DNA of 10,444 nucleotides from Roseiarcus sp043784465 (GCA_043784465.1 JAYVYJ010000080.1:1-10444); one strand, 5' to 3'. Shown: positions 1 to 6,552, numbered from the stretch's first letter. The notes: generated from the letters alone by a model not told the origin. A program made the numbers and translations.

Positions 1-1
1 G

Positions 2-178
2 GCGCTGGTGGCGCGCGCGTTTCCGCCGGCCGCGATCACCGCTGGGGAGGTCAAGCTCGGGCTGGAGGCGTTGCAGTTTCTGCTCGACGTCGCGGGCCTG
101 GGGCCGTCTCCGTTCAAGCTCCGACCCGGTTACCGCCCGATCATCGGCGGCTTCGCGGGCGCGCGAGGACATATCTAG
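2..178 (+). CDS. 3' end of an unrecognised protein (partial)
   Basis: This is the last 58 codons of a gene that begins before the window and ends at TAG 176-178. I chose this frame because almost every codon ends in G or C, the pattern of the clear genes in the window; the other two frames look arginine/serine-rich and random. The visible tail has a short helical stretch (KLGLEALQFLLDVAGLG) and then a Pro/Gly/Arg-rich end (KLRPGYRPIIGGFAG). I do not recognise a family, see no catalytic motif and assign no function. An intrinsic terminator 22 bp downstream suggests this is the last gene of its transcript. Confidence 0.6.
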   Translation, partial: ALVARAFPPAAITAGEVKLGLEALQFLLDVAGLGPSPFKLRPGYRPIIGGFAGARGHI

Positions 179-200
179 GCGCTCAGCCCTAATCGAACGC

Positions 201-236
201 CCCGACGGCCTGGATCAGCGCCGTCGGGTTTTTTTT
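201..236 (+). terminator. Rho-independent terminator
   Basis: A perfect 9-bp GC-rich stem (CCCGACGGC 201-209 pairing with GCCGTCGGG 220-228) encloses a 10-nt loop and is followed directly by eight T residues (229-236). It lies 22 bp after the stop of the partial gene and before the NDUFS4-like gene, so it separates two transcription units. Confidence 0.9.
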
Positions 237-272
237 GCGTTCGAAGCCGTCCAGCGCGAAGCGGTGCCGCCA

Positions 273-301
273 TTGTCGGCGGACGTCAATTCGCGTAGAT
301 A
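273..301 (+). promoter_or_regulatory. Candidate sigma70 promoter of the NDUFS4-like gene
   Basis: TTGTCG (273-278) is separated by 17 bp from TAGATA (296-301). The -35 fits the alphaproteobacterial TTG-rich pattern; the -10 is only a partial match. Transcription would start near 308, giving a leader of about 45 nt before the ATG at 353. It sits just after a terminator, where a new promoter is needed. Confidence 0.35.
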
Positions 302-352
302 CGGGGCGGTCGCGGGATGGCGCTGCGATTTTTTTGGTTTTCACAGGTCGGC

Positions 353-655
353 ATGACGGCGAGAATCTATCGACCTTCGCGCTCCGCTACCCAATCGGGT
401 CAGGCGAAAGACAACTGGGTGCTGGAATACGAGCCCGAAATGGCGCGCGAGATTGATCCGCTGATGGGCTGGACGAGTTCCTCTGATATGAAGGCGCAGG
501 TCGCTTTGCGCTTCGAATCGCAGGAGCAGGCGGTCACCTATGCCGAGCGCCATGGGATCGTTTATCGTATCGAAGCGCCCAAGGGTGAGACCCGGAAGGT
601 TATTTCGTACTCCGATAATTTCCGCTACAATCGACTCACGCCCTGGTCGCACTAG
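353..655 (+). CDS. NDUFS4-like NADH dehydrogenase accessory protein (ETC complex I subunit conserved region)
   Basis: A 100-residue protein of the family related to the mitochondrial 18-kDa complex I subunit NDUFS4. In alphaproteobacteria it is encoded apart from the nuo operon and is an accessory, probably peripheral, subunit of respiratory NADH:quinone oxidoreductase. Family hallmarks are visible: MTARIYRP at the N terminus, WVLEYEPE (22-29), PLMGWTSSSDM (36-46), AERHGIVY (64-71) and the C-terminal SYSDNFRYNRLTPWSH (85-100). The length matches bacterial members. I place the start at the ATG of MTARIYRP rather than at an in-frame ATG at 317, because the family begins there and AGG (345-347) lies 5 nt upstream. 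The protein is soluble with no membrane segment. A tRNA gene begins 8 bp after the stop. Confidence 0.9.
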   Translation: MTARIYRPSRSATQSGQAKDNWVLEYEPEMAREIDPLMGWTSSSDMKAQVALRFESQEQAVTYAERHGIVYRIEAPKGETRKVISYSDNFRYNRLTPWSH

Positions 656-663
656 GCGCATAG

Positions 664-740
664 GGCTCCGTAGCTCAGCTGGATAGAGCGGCCGCCTTCT
701 AAGCGGCAGGTCGCAGGTTCGAGCCCTGCCGGAGTCGCCA
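664..740 (+). tRNA. tRNA-Arg (anticodon UCU)
   Basis: A complete cloverleaf of 77 nt with CCA encoded (738-740). The acceptor arms are 664-670 and 730-736 with one G-U pair. The D arm is GCTC/GAGC (673-676 and 686-689). The anticodon stem is GCCGC/GCGGC (691-695 and 703-707) around loop CTTCTAA, giving anticodon TCT at 698-700. The T arm contains GTTCGAGCC and the discriminator base is G. It reads AGA/AGG arginine codons, which are rare in this GC-rich genome. It starts 8 bp after the NDUFS4-like stop, so it may be co-transcribed; a TACAAT -10-like hexamer at 626-631 inside that gene could instead give it its own promoter. Confidence 0.97.
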
Positions 741-812
741 TACCCTTGGCCATCCTCCTTAACCATCCGCTCGAAATGTCTCCATAAGCATCGTAAATGG
801 ACGATTTCTCGC

Positions 813-842
813 GTGACAAGCGATGGGGTTAACGATTAGTTA
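813..842 (+). promoter_or_regulatory. Weak candidate promoter of the repeat-protein gene
   Basis: GTGACA (813-818) is a 5-of-6 match to a -35 box. TAGTTA (837-842) 18 bp downstream is a poor -10. This is the locally AT-richer part of the 247-bp gap between the tRNA and the gene at 988. If used, the transcript would begin near 850, inside the inverted repeat at 844-869, leaving a leader of about 140 nt. Confidence 0.2.
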
Positions 843-843
843 T

Positions 844-903
844 CGATGCACGAGTTGCGCGCTGCATCGGCTTCGATGAGGCATCGCAGACGTAAACTCG
901 AAG
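844..903 (+). repeat. Cluster of inverted repeats in the leader of the repeat-protein gene
   Basis: Three symmetric elements lie end to end. CGATGCA (844-850) and TGCATCG (863-869) are perfect 7-bp arms with a 12-nt spacer. CTTCGA (871-876) and TCGAAG (898-903) are perfect 6-bp arms. Nested in the latter, CGATG (874-878) and CATCG (882-886) have a 3-nt loop. The shared CGATG/CATCG core could be an operator half-site, or the arms could form RNA hairpins in the leader. The rest of 741-987 shows nothing else I can name. Confidence 0.5.
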
Positions 904-987
904 CGATATGCGGCGGCGGCTCCTGTTTTTTTAAGCAGGTCTTGGGCGTTATCGTCGGTGTCGGGGGGTTTTGCCCGGAGCGAGTGC

Positions 988-3900
988 GTGTCGATACTGT
1001 ATTACGCCGCCAAGAACACGAGTAATTTTTACTCGTTGTGGACCACGAACGGTACGTCGGCGGGCACGACGAACGTTCTGACGGCAACGCAGAATTTCGG
1101 CGTAATCAGCCCTTATGGCTTCACTACCCTGGGCGACGACGTCATCTTCGCGGCGCAGGACCCGACGAGCTATTTCGCGGTCTGGGTCAGCGGCGGCACG
1201 AACGCTACGACGTTTGAGCTTTTGTCGGGCCAGCAGGGCGGGCAGACGCTCAGCCCGCAGTCTTTTGTCGGCGTCGGCGGGCATGTGCTGTTCCAAGGGC
1301 GCGACGCCCTCAACCAGCAGGCGGTGTTCGCCACCGCAGGTGTCAGCGGCGACCCGACCGTGCTGCTGCAATTTAGCAAGCCGCTCAGCCGTTTGCAGAA
1401 TTTTGGCAGCTTCGCCATCGCCGCCGACGCGAGCCCGGCGGGACGCGCAGAGATATGGATCACCGACGGCACGGCGGCCCATACGACGCTATTGACGACG
1501 CAGGCGACCTTTTCCGACTACGACGACGACTTTTTCCTTGTGAAGGCTGGCGCTTCGGCGGTGCTCGAGTCGACCGATTCCTCAGGCGGGCGAGGCGTCT
1601 ACGTCGCCTCCGTCGCAACAGGGGCCCTCGTCGAGGTAGCGGCTAGCGCGCAGGGGATCTACGCGCTCGTCCCCTCGGCCTTGACGGTGGCGGGGACTAA
1701 GGTGTTTTTCTCCGGCTACGGGGCCGATGGCCGGCAAGGTCTCTGGGTTGTCAACGGCGCCTCCGCCGCCGAAATTTACCAGAACGTCAATAGCGTGGCG
1801 CTCGCCCCCAGCGATATCGTCGCTATCGGCGACGAGATCGTGTTCGAAGGGGTCGACGCCAACAATCAGGCGAGCGTGTATTGGAGCGATGGGACAAGCG
1901 CGGGGACGCGGGAACTCGTCGTCGGCCTATTCACGGGCGTCGCCGCCGCTCCCCATTTCTTTGCGCTGGGGACAAGCGCGCTTTTCGCCGCCCCCGATTC
2001 CACTGGCAATAGCGGCCTTTGGTCCGTCAACGCGTCCTCGACCAGCGCCGTTGAACTGGAGAGCGGCCAGCAGGGACTGTACAGCCTCTCGCCGACGCAA
2101 TGGGTTCAGGCGGGCAAGCGAGCCTTCTTTCTCGCCATCGATCCGACCGGCAAGGTCGGCGTGTGGGCGACGGACGGCACGATTGCGGGTACGGGTGAAC
2201 TTATCGGCGGCCAGCAGGGCGCCTATGCGCTAAATCCCCAAAATCTGACGATCTACGGCAACAAGCTTGCCTTCATCGGCATGGACGCCAGCCACCATTA
2301 CGGCGTCTACGTCGCGGACGGGACGCCGTTGGGAACCGTCGAGGCGTTGCAACTCGCGCTGGGCACGACGGGCGTGACGCCTTCCATCATCGGCGTCGCG
2401 GGCGCCAATCTGATCGTCGCCGGCTATTCCGCGCTGGGCGTTTATTCGGAATGGTCGGTCGACGGCGCGCCCGCCGATAGCCAGCAGATCGCCGCTTCCG
2501 CGCCCGTCAACTCCGGCGCGGTCGCCAGCGTCGCCACCCACGCGCGCGCGGATTTCAACGGCGACGGGCAGTCCGACGCGCTGTTCCAGAACGGCGCGCA
2601 GCAACTGGCGAGCTGGCAGTTGGGGCCGACCGCCCTCGCAGGCGGCGGGAATCTGGGGTTTCCGGGACCGCAGCAAAGCGTGGTGGGCGTCGGCGATAGC
2701 TACGGGCAGGGCTATGCGAGCCTGTTCTATTTCAATTCGCAGAATGGCGCGATCGCGCTCTGGCAGATGTTCGGGACGCAGATTGAATCAGTCGCCGTGG
2801 TTGGGACGCCCAACAGCACGTGGCGAGCGTTCGGCGCCGCCGACCTCGATGGCGACGGCAAGGCGGATCTCATCCTGCGCGACGATGATGGAAATGTCGG
2901 CGTATGGCTGGTGTCGGGAAGCGCCCTGATCGGCGGGGGCGTCGTCGGCAACCCGGGGCCGAACTGGACCCTGGTGGGGCAAGGCGACTTCAACGGCGAC
3001 GGCAAGTCGGACCTCCTGTTTGAAAACCAAAGCGGCGGCTATGCGGCATGGTTGATGAACGGGCAGGCGATATCGGGCGGCGGCACGGTCATAACCACGC
3101 CGGGCTATAACTGGGCCTTCGAGGGCACAGGGGATTTCAACGGCGGGGGAACGGGCGATCTGTTGTTCTATAATGTCGACACGCACGTCTATCAGATTGA
3201 TTTTCTTAGCAATGAAGTCGTGACTAGCACCGCGCAAATTACCAGCGTTCCCGCGAGCTTTGTCTTGAAGGGCGTGGGCGATTTCAATGGCGACGGCAAG
3301 AGCGACCTCCTTTTCGAAAATCTCTCCAATAGCCATTACATCGCCTGGTTTCTCAACGGCGCGACGGTGGCGGGCGCCGCCGACTACGGGGCGGCGGGGC
3401 CGACCTGGAGCGTCTGGACGCAATCGCCCAACGCGACGCGCGAGCTTCCGCCGATAGCTTATTTCCAGGACGCCAGCGGCAATGAGCGAGGCTGGAGCCT
3501 CGTCGGCGGGCAGCCTTCGCTAGGGGCGTCGTTGGGGAATGTCGGGAACGGCGTGACACTGCTCGGCGCAGGCGATTTCTTTGGCGACAACCATCCCGAT
3601 CTGCTGTTTCAGACTGCGCCCAGCGCGCTGACGTTGTGGCGAACGGACGGGACACATCCTGTATCTCAAAACTTTGTCGGCTCGGACGCCGGACTAACCT
3701 TCATCGGTTTGGGCGATTTCAACAGCGACGGGCGCGCCGACCTTCTGTTCCAGGCCGCCAATGGCGACGACGTGATCTGGAACATGAACGGAGCGACGAT
3801 CCTGTCGCAGACGACGCTCGCCGGCATCGGTGGCGGTTTCAACGCGGTCGCGGCGGGCGATTTCACGGGCGACGGCGCGAGCGACATTCTATTCCAGAAT

Positions 3901-4299
3901 GCCAACGGGGCGATGTACGTCGAGGCGATTGGCGCCGATCTCGCGATTCCGGGCGGCGGCGCGGTCGCTTCGCCGGGCGCTGGTTGGTCGTTGAAGGGAA
4001 CGGGGGACTTCAACGGAGACGGGAAATCCGATCTCCTGTTCGCCAACACGGGCGGTCTTTATGCGCTTTGGGACATGAGCGGAGGCGCCATAATCGGTGG
4101 CGGAAATATCGCGACGACGCCGTCAAGCTATCAATTCAAGGGGATCGCCGATCTCAACGGCGACCATCTCGCGTCGATCCTTTTTTACGACACTGCGACA
4201 GGCGACTACGTCAGCTGGAAGATGAACGACATAACCATCCTCGCCCAGCTTCACTACAGCTCGCCTGGCGCGGGCCTAACGTTCCAGAAACTGGTGTGA
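988..4299 (+). CDS. Giant all-repeat protein: ELWxxDGT repeats plus VCBS/FG-GAP calcium-loop repeats
   Basis: An 1103-residue protein of about 23 tandem units. Units 1-11 (residues 2 to about 510) are ELWxxDGT-type: a hydrophobic strand, a D/G-rich turn, then an aromatic strand and G(T), as in GVWATDGTIAGT (391-402). The aromatic sits at 18, 66, 114, 157, 205, 253, 298, 345, 393, 441 and 489. Units 12-23 are VCBS/FG-GAP-type, with DFNGDGKSD loops near 522, 619, 667, 716, 765, 863, 910, 958, 1007 and 1055, each followed by LLF-x-N and W-x-M-N-G strands. Such repeats form beta-propeller blades in extracellular or surface proteins and often bind calcium. I see no signal peptide, membrane segment, enzyme domain or clear secretion signal. 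The GTG start at 988 has GGAG (977-980) 7 nt upstream and begins exactly at the first repeat strand; a GTG at 958 lacks a ribosome-binding site. Function unknown; adhesion, matrix or ligand binding are inferences. Confidence 0.9.
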   Translation: MSILYYAAKNTSNFYSLWTTNGTSAGTTNVLTATQNFGVISPYGFTTLGDDVIFAAQDPTSYFAVWVSGGTNATTFELLSGQQGGQTLSPQSFVGVGGHVLFQGRDALNQQAVFATAGVSGDPTVLLQFSKPLSRLQNFGSFAIAADASPAGRAEIWITDGTAAHTTLLTTQATFSDYDDDFFLVKAGASAVLESTDSSGGRGVYVASVATGALVEVAASAQGIYALVPSALTVAGTKVFFSGYGADGRQGLWVVNGASAAEIYQNVNSVALAPSDIVAIGDEIVFEGVDANNQASVYWSDGTSAGTRELVVGLFTGVAAAPHFFALGTSALFAAPDSTGNSGLWSVNASSTSAVELESGQQGLYSLSPTQWVQAGKRAFFLAIDPTGKVGVWATDGTIAGTGELIGGQQGAYALNPQNLTIYGNKLAFIGMDASHHYGVYVADGTPLGTVEALQLALGTTGVTPSIIGVAGANLIVAGYSALGVYSEWSVDGAPADSQQIAASAPVNSGAVASVATHARADFNGDGQSDALFQNGAQQLASWQLGPTALAGGGNLGFPGPQQSVVGVGDSYGQGYASLFYFNSQNGAIALWQMFGTQIESVAVVGTPNSTWRAFGAADLDGDGKADLILRDDDGNVGVWLVSGSALIGGGVVGNPGPNWTLVGQGDFNGDGKSDLLFENQSGGYAAWLMNGQAISGGGTVITTPGYNWAFEGTGDFNGGGTGDLLFYNVDTHVYQIDFLSNEVVTSTAQITSVPASFVLKGVGDFNGDGKSDLLFENLSNSHYIAWFLNGATVAGAADYGAAGPTWSVWTQSPNATRELPPIAYFQDASGNERGWSLVGGQPSLGASLGNVGNGVTLLGAGDFFGDNHPDLLFQTAPSALTLWRTDGTHPVSQNFVGSDAGLTFIGLGDFNSDGRADLLFQAANGDDVIWNMNGATILSQTTLAGIGGGFNAVAAGDFTGDGASDILFQNANGAMYVEAIGADLAIPGGGAVASPGAGWSLKGTGDFNGDGKSDLLFANTGGLYALWDMSGGAIIGGGNIATTPSSYQFKGIADLNGDHLASILFYDTATGDYVSWKMNDITILAQLHYSSPGAGLTFQKLV
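991..2520 (+). repeat. Array of 11 ELWxxDGT-type protein repeats
   Basis: Protein-level repeat with spacings of 43-48 residues between the aromatic anchor positions. A GQQG turn recurs at residues 81, 360 and 408, followed each time by a similar strand (LSPQSF, LSPTQW, LNPQNL). Units 4 and 6 are shorter (43 and 45 residues between anchors). Units 3, 5, 6 and 8 have lost the exact DGT. Confidence 0.85.
2545..4296 (+). repeat. Array of 12 VCBS/FG-GAP-type protein repeats with calcium-loop motifs
   Basis: Units of 47-49 residues, each opening with a Dx(N/D)xDGxxD loop and then an LLF-x-N strand and an AW-x-x-NG strand, with a GGG turn in several. Seven loops look intact (units 1, 3, 4, 6, 9, 10, 11 of this half). 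Unit 2 (DSYGQGYAS), unit 5 (DFNGGGTGD), unit 8 (DFFGDNHPD) and unit 12 (DLNGDHLAS) are altered. Unit 7 has lost the loop altogether. Confidence 0.9.
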
Positions 4300-4302
4300 C
4301 GG

Positions 4303-4905
4303 TCAGTCCAGGCCGGTGAGGCGCGCGGCGTAGCGCGCCATCTGATCGACTTCCAGATTCACACGGTCGCCGGCGCATCGTTCGCCCCAGGTCGTAACCG
4401 CCAGCGTATGCGGAATCAGCAGCACTTCGAAATCGTGGCCCTCGACCAAATTGACCGTCAGGGACGTACCGTCGAGCGTGACCGAACCTTTCATCGCGAT
4501 GAATCGCGATACGTCGGCGGGCGCGCGCAAACGGAAGCGCGACATGCCCTCGAAATCTTTACGCACGAGAATTTCGGCGAGGCCGTCCACGTGGCCACTG
4601 ACGAGATGGCCGCCGAGTTCGTCGCCAATCTTCAGCGGTCGTTCCAGATTGACGCGGCTCCCCCGGCCGAGGCCGCCCAACGTCGAGACGGCGAGCGTCT
4701 CCGCGCCGACGTCGAAATGCAGCTGCGCACCCTGTTCCCTCGGCGTCGCCGTTACGACCGTGAGGCAGACACCCGAGTTCGCCACCGACGCGCCTAGATC
4801 TACCGACGCAGCAGGATAGCGGCACATTACGACGAGACGGGCAATATGCCCGTTCCGTGTCATCTCAACGACTTCCCCGACGTCGCTGACAATCCCTGTG
4901 AACAT
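4303..4905 (-). CDS. ribE: Riboflavin synthase, alpha subunit
   Basis: A 200-residue protein that converts two 6,7-dimethyl-8-ribityllumazine molecules to riboflavin, the last step of vitamin B2 synthesis; it acts as a cytosolic homotrimer. The family's two lumazine-binding barrels are both present. The N-terminal barrel has MFTGIV (1-6), SGVCLTV (44-50) and GGHLVSGHVDG (98-108). The C-terminal barrel has GSVTLDGTSLTVN (140-152) and LIPHTL (163-168). Length is typical. It begins 9 nt after the helicase stop; its Shine-Dalgarno GAGG overlaps that TGA, 7 nt before the ATG, which points to coupled translation in one operon. The convergent repeat-protein gene ends 3 bp from its stop. No ribD, ribB/A, ribH or FMN riboswitch is visible here. 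Also called ribC in some genomes. Confidence 0.97.
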   Translation of the reverse strand: MFTGIVSDVGEVVEMTRNGHIARLVVMCRYPAASVDLGASVANSGVCLTVVTATPREQGAQLHFDVGAETLAVSTLGGLGRGSRVNLERPLKIGDELGGHLVSGHVDGLAEILVRKDFEGMSRFRLRAPADVSRFIAMKGSVTLDGTSLTVNLVEGHDFEVLLIPHTLAVTTWGERCAGDRVNLEVDQMARYAARLTGLD

Positions 4906-4914
4906 TGCCGGGCC

Positions 4915-6366
4915 TCAATCCTCTGCTACGGCCACCGTGCGCGGCAGCCGGGTCGGGCGCAACAGGAAGCTTGGCACATGATCGCCGAGCCCAACGACAG
5001 GCGCATCGTCGCGATCCTCGCGATGAGGCCGTCTGCCCGGTACAGGTGCGCGGGTGAGGGGCGCCGCGGGCGAGCGGACAGCGACGGGAGACGGCGGACG
5101 CGCGGCGGCGACTGGCGCCGGAGCTGAAGTATCGCGGCGGCTGCGCGACCTTGAGCTGCGCTCGCGTCGCTCCAAGGGTTCGGACTCGCGACGCCGGCTG
5201 CGGGGCTCGTGCGCCTCGCGCGGGGACTCCTCGGCTGCCTCCACGGCGACGGGGGCGAATTCAACCTTTCGGCCGATCAGCTTCTCGATCTCGTCGACGG
5301 ATTTTGCGTCGAGCCGGGTGACGAGCGTCACCGCCACTCCGGTCTTGCCCGCGCGGCCCGTGCGCCCGATCCGGTGAACGTAATCCTCGGAATGATGAGG
5401 TGCGTCATAGTTGATGACGTGGCTGACATCGGGAATGTCGAGACCGCGCGCGGCGACGTCGGAGCAGACCAGCAATTGCACGCCGCCGTTGCGGAAGGCA
5501 TCCAGCGACGCCATGCGGGCGCGCTGGTCGAGATCGCCATGCAGCGCGCCGACCGAGAAGCCGTGACGTTCGAGGCTGCGATAGACGATTTGCACGTCGC
5601 GCTTGCGGTTGCAGAAGATGATCGCGTTCTTGAAATTCTCGGCGGTGCGGATCACGGCGCGCAGCGCGGCGCGCTTGGCCTCCGGGGCGTCGCCGCACTT
5701 GACCAGCGATTGCGTAATGCTTGCGTTGGTCGAAGCGGGTCGCGACACTTCTATGCGCACCGGGTTTTGCAGGAACTGTTCAGTGAGCCGGGTGATCTCG
5801 GGCGGCATGGTGGCCGAGAAGAACAAGGTCTGGCGGGTGAAAGGCACCAGCTTGCAGATTTTCTCGATGTCGGGAATGAAGCCCATGTCGAGCATACGGT
5901 CGGCCTCGTCGATGACGAGGATCTCGATGCCGGTCAACAGCAGCTTGCCGCGCTCGGCGAAGTCGAGCAGGCGTCCGGGCGTGGCGATCAAAACATCGGC
6001 GCCGCGGGTGATCTTGGCTTCCTGATCGCCGAACGACACGCCGCCGATCAATAGCGCGACATTGATCTTGTGGTTGACGCCATAGCGGTCGAATGCTTCC
6101 TCGACCTGCGCGGCCAATTCGCGCGTCGGCTCCAAAATCAGCGTGCGTGGCATGCGGGCGCGGGCGCGGCCGGTCTCCAGCCTCGATATCATCGGCAGGG
6201 TGAAGGCGGCGGTCTTGCCGGTTCCCGTCTGCGCGATGCCAAGAACGTCGCGCCCTTGCAGGGCGTAGGGAATGGCTTGCTCCTGGATCGGAGTCGGCGT
6301 CAGGTAGCCCGACGCAGTTACGGCGTCGAGCACCTTTTGGCTCAGGCCGAGTTCGTCAAAATTCAT
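4915..6366 (-). CDS. rhlE: DEAD-box ATP-dependent RNA helicase, RhlE type
   Basis: A 483-residue RNA helicase that unwinds RNA duplexes with ATP, typically in ribosome assembly, mRNA decay or cold growth. All core motifs are present in order: Q motif (PTPIQ, 24-28), Walker A AQTGTGKT (45-52), PTRELA (80-85), TPGR (129-132), DEAD (153-156), SAT (184-186), FCNRKRDV (251-258), ARGLDIP (306-312) and HRIGRTGR (331-338). After about residue 375 comes a long disordered tail rich in Arg, Ser, Pro and Ala, likely an RNA-binding arm, ending in a conserved-looking GDHVPSFLLRP segment as in alphaproteobacterial RhlE proteins. The ATG at 6366 gives MNFDELGL, the usual start; the ribosome-binding site is weak. 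ribE follows 9 nt downstream. The exact subfamily (RhlE versus CsdA-like) is inferred from overall resemblance. Confidence 0.93.
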   Translation of the reverse strand: MNFDELGLSQKVLDAVTASGYLTPTPIQEQAIPYALQGRDVLGIAQTGTGKTAAFTLPMISRLETGRARARMPRTLILEPTRELAAQVEEAFDRYGVNHKINVALLIGGVSFGDQEAKITRGADVLIATPGRLLDFAERGKLLLTGIEILVIDEADRMLDMGFIPDIEKICKLVPFTRQTLFFSATMPPEITRLTEQFLQNPVRIEVSRPASTNASITQSLVKCGDAPEAKRAALRAVIRTAENFKNAIIFCNRKRDVQIVYRSLERHGFSVGALHGDLDQRARMASLDAFRNGGVQLLVCSDVAARGLDIPDVSHVINYDAPHHSEDYVHRIGRTGRAGKTGVAVTLVTRLDAKSVDEIEKLIGRKVEFAPVAVEAAEESPREAHEPRSRRRESEPLERRERSSRSRSRRDTSAPAPVAAARPPSPVAVRSPAAPLTRAPVPGRRPHREDRDDAPVVGLGDHVPSFLLRPTRLPRTVAVAED

Positions 6367-6391
6367 GCGGTCTCACATTAGGGAAAGTGTC

Positions 6392-6412
6392 TGCGCATAT
6401 GCCGCGTGCGCA
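6392..6412 (-). repeat. Inverted repeat just upstream of the helicase start
   Basis: TGCGCA at 6392-6397 recurs at 6407-6412. The hexamer is its own reverse complement, so the pair is both a direct and an inverted repeat with a 9-nt spacer. In the helicase mRNA it could form a 6-bp hairpin 26 nt before the ATG. Confidence 0.35.
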
Positions 6413-6477
6413 ATTCTCGCGTTCACGTCTCACGCTCGGGCGTCGCTGAGGACGCGGGCGTTGCGAGCGGAACAGGG

Positions 6478-6507
6478 GGCGCGCTTTGCGCCTCGGCCGT
6501 CCGGCCG
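6478..6507 (-). repeat. Two adjacent GC-rich hairpins in the helicase leader
   Basis: GGCGC (6478-6482) pairs with GCGCC (6488-6492) around a 5-nt loop. CGGCCG occurs at 6494-6499 and again at 6502-6507, separated by TC. No T-run follows on the minus strand, so these do not look like an intrinsic terminator for the CoA-binding gene; they may structure the helicase 5' leader. Confidence 0.35.
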
Positions 6508-6523
6508 CCCTTGAGGCGAGCGG

Positions 6524-6552
6524 TGCATGGAACACAACGCGCAAAATGTCAA
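6524..6552 (-). promoter_or_regulatory. Candidate promoter for the rhlE-ribE unit
   Basis: On the minus strand there is a perfect TTGACA -35 (6552-6547). A poor -10, CATGCA (6529-6524), lies 17 bp further. Transcription would start near 6517, giving a leader of about 150 nt containing the hairpins at 6478-6507 and 6392-6412. Confidence 0.35.

Noticed and set aside
913..926. A 14-base identity between the leaders of the repeat-protein gene (913-926) and rplM (8895-8908)
   Set aside because: The shared string is GC-rich and simple (GCGGCGGCTCCTGT); a match of this length is not surprising by chance in a 10-kb GC-rich window, and it lies inside the spacer of the rplM promoter candidate.
958..987. 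Longer start (GTG 958) for the repeat protein
   Set aside because: No ribosome-binding site precedes it, the extra ten residues are not part of a repeat or a signal peptide, and GTG 988 has GGAG at 7 nt and begins at the first repeat strand.
949..1482. Open frames opposite the start of the repeat-protein gene (also 836-1087 and 1170-1472)
   Set aside because: They lie antisense to a clearly coding frame with regular repeats and have Arg/Ala-rich compositions typical of GC-rich shadow frames.
988..4299. CRISPR-like or DNA-level tandem repeat array
   Set aside because: The periodicity is at protein level (about 145 bp); the DNA copies are diverged at third positions and there are no short exact repeats with spacers.
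988..4299. Integration or insertion element next to tRNA-Arg
   Set aside because: tRNA genes are common insertion sites and the large gene follows one, but I see no integrase, no transposase and no repeat of the tRNA 3' end elsewhere in the window.
4906..4914. FMN riboswitch controlling ribE
   Set aside because: Only 9 bp separate ribE from the helicase, and no riboswitch-like conserved structure is visible upstream of the helicase.
5209..6054. 281-codon open frame opposite the DEAD-box helicase
   Set aside because: The helicase frame has every family motif; the antisense frame follows from its GC-rich third positions and resembles nothing.
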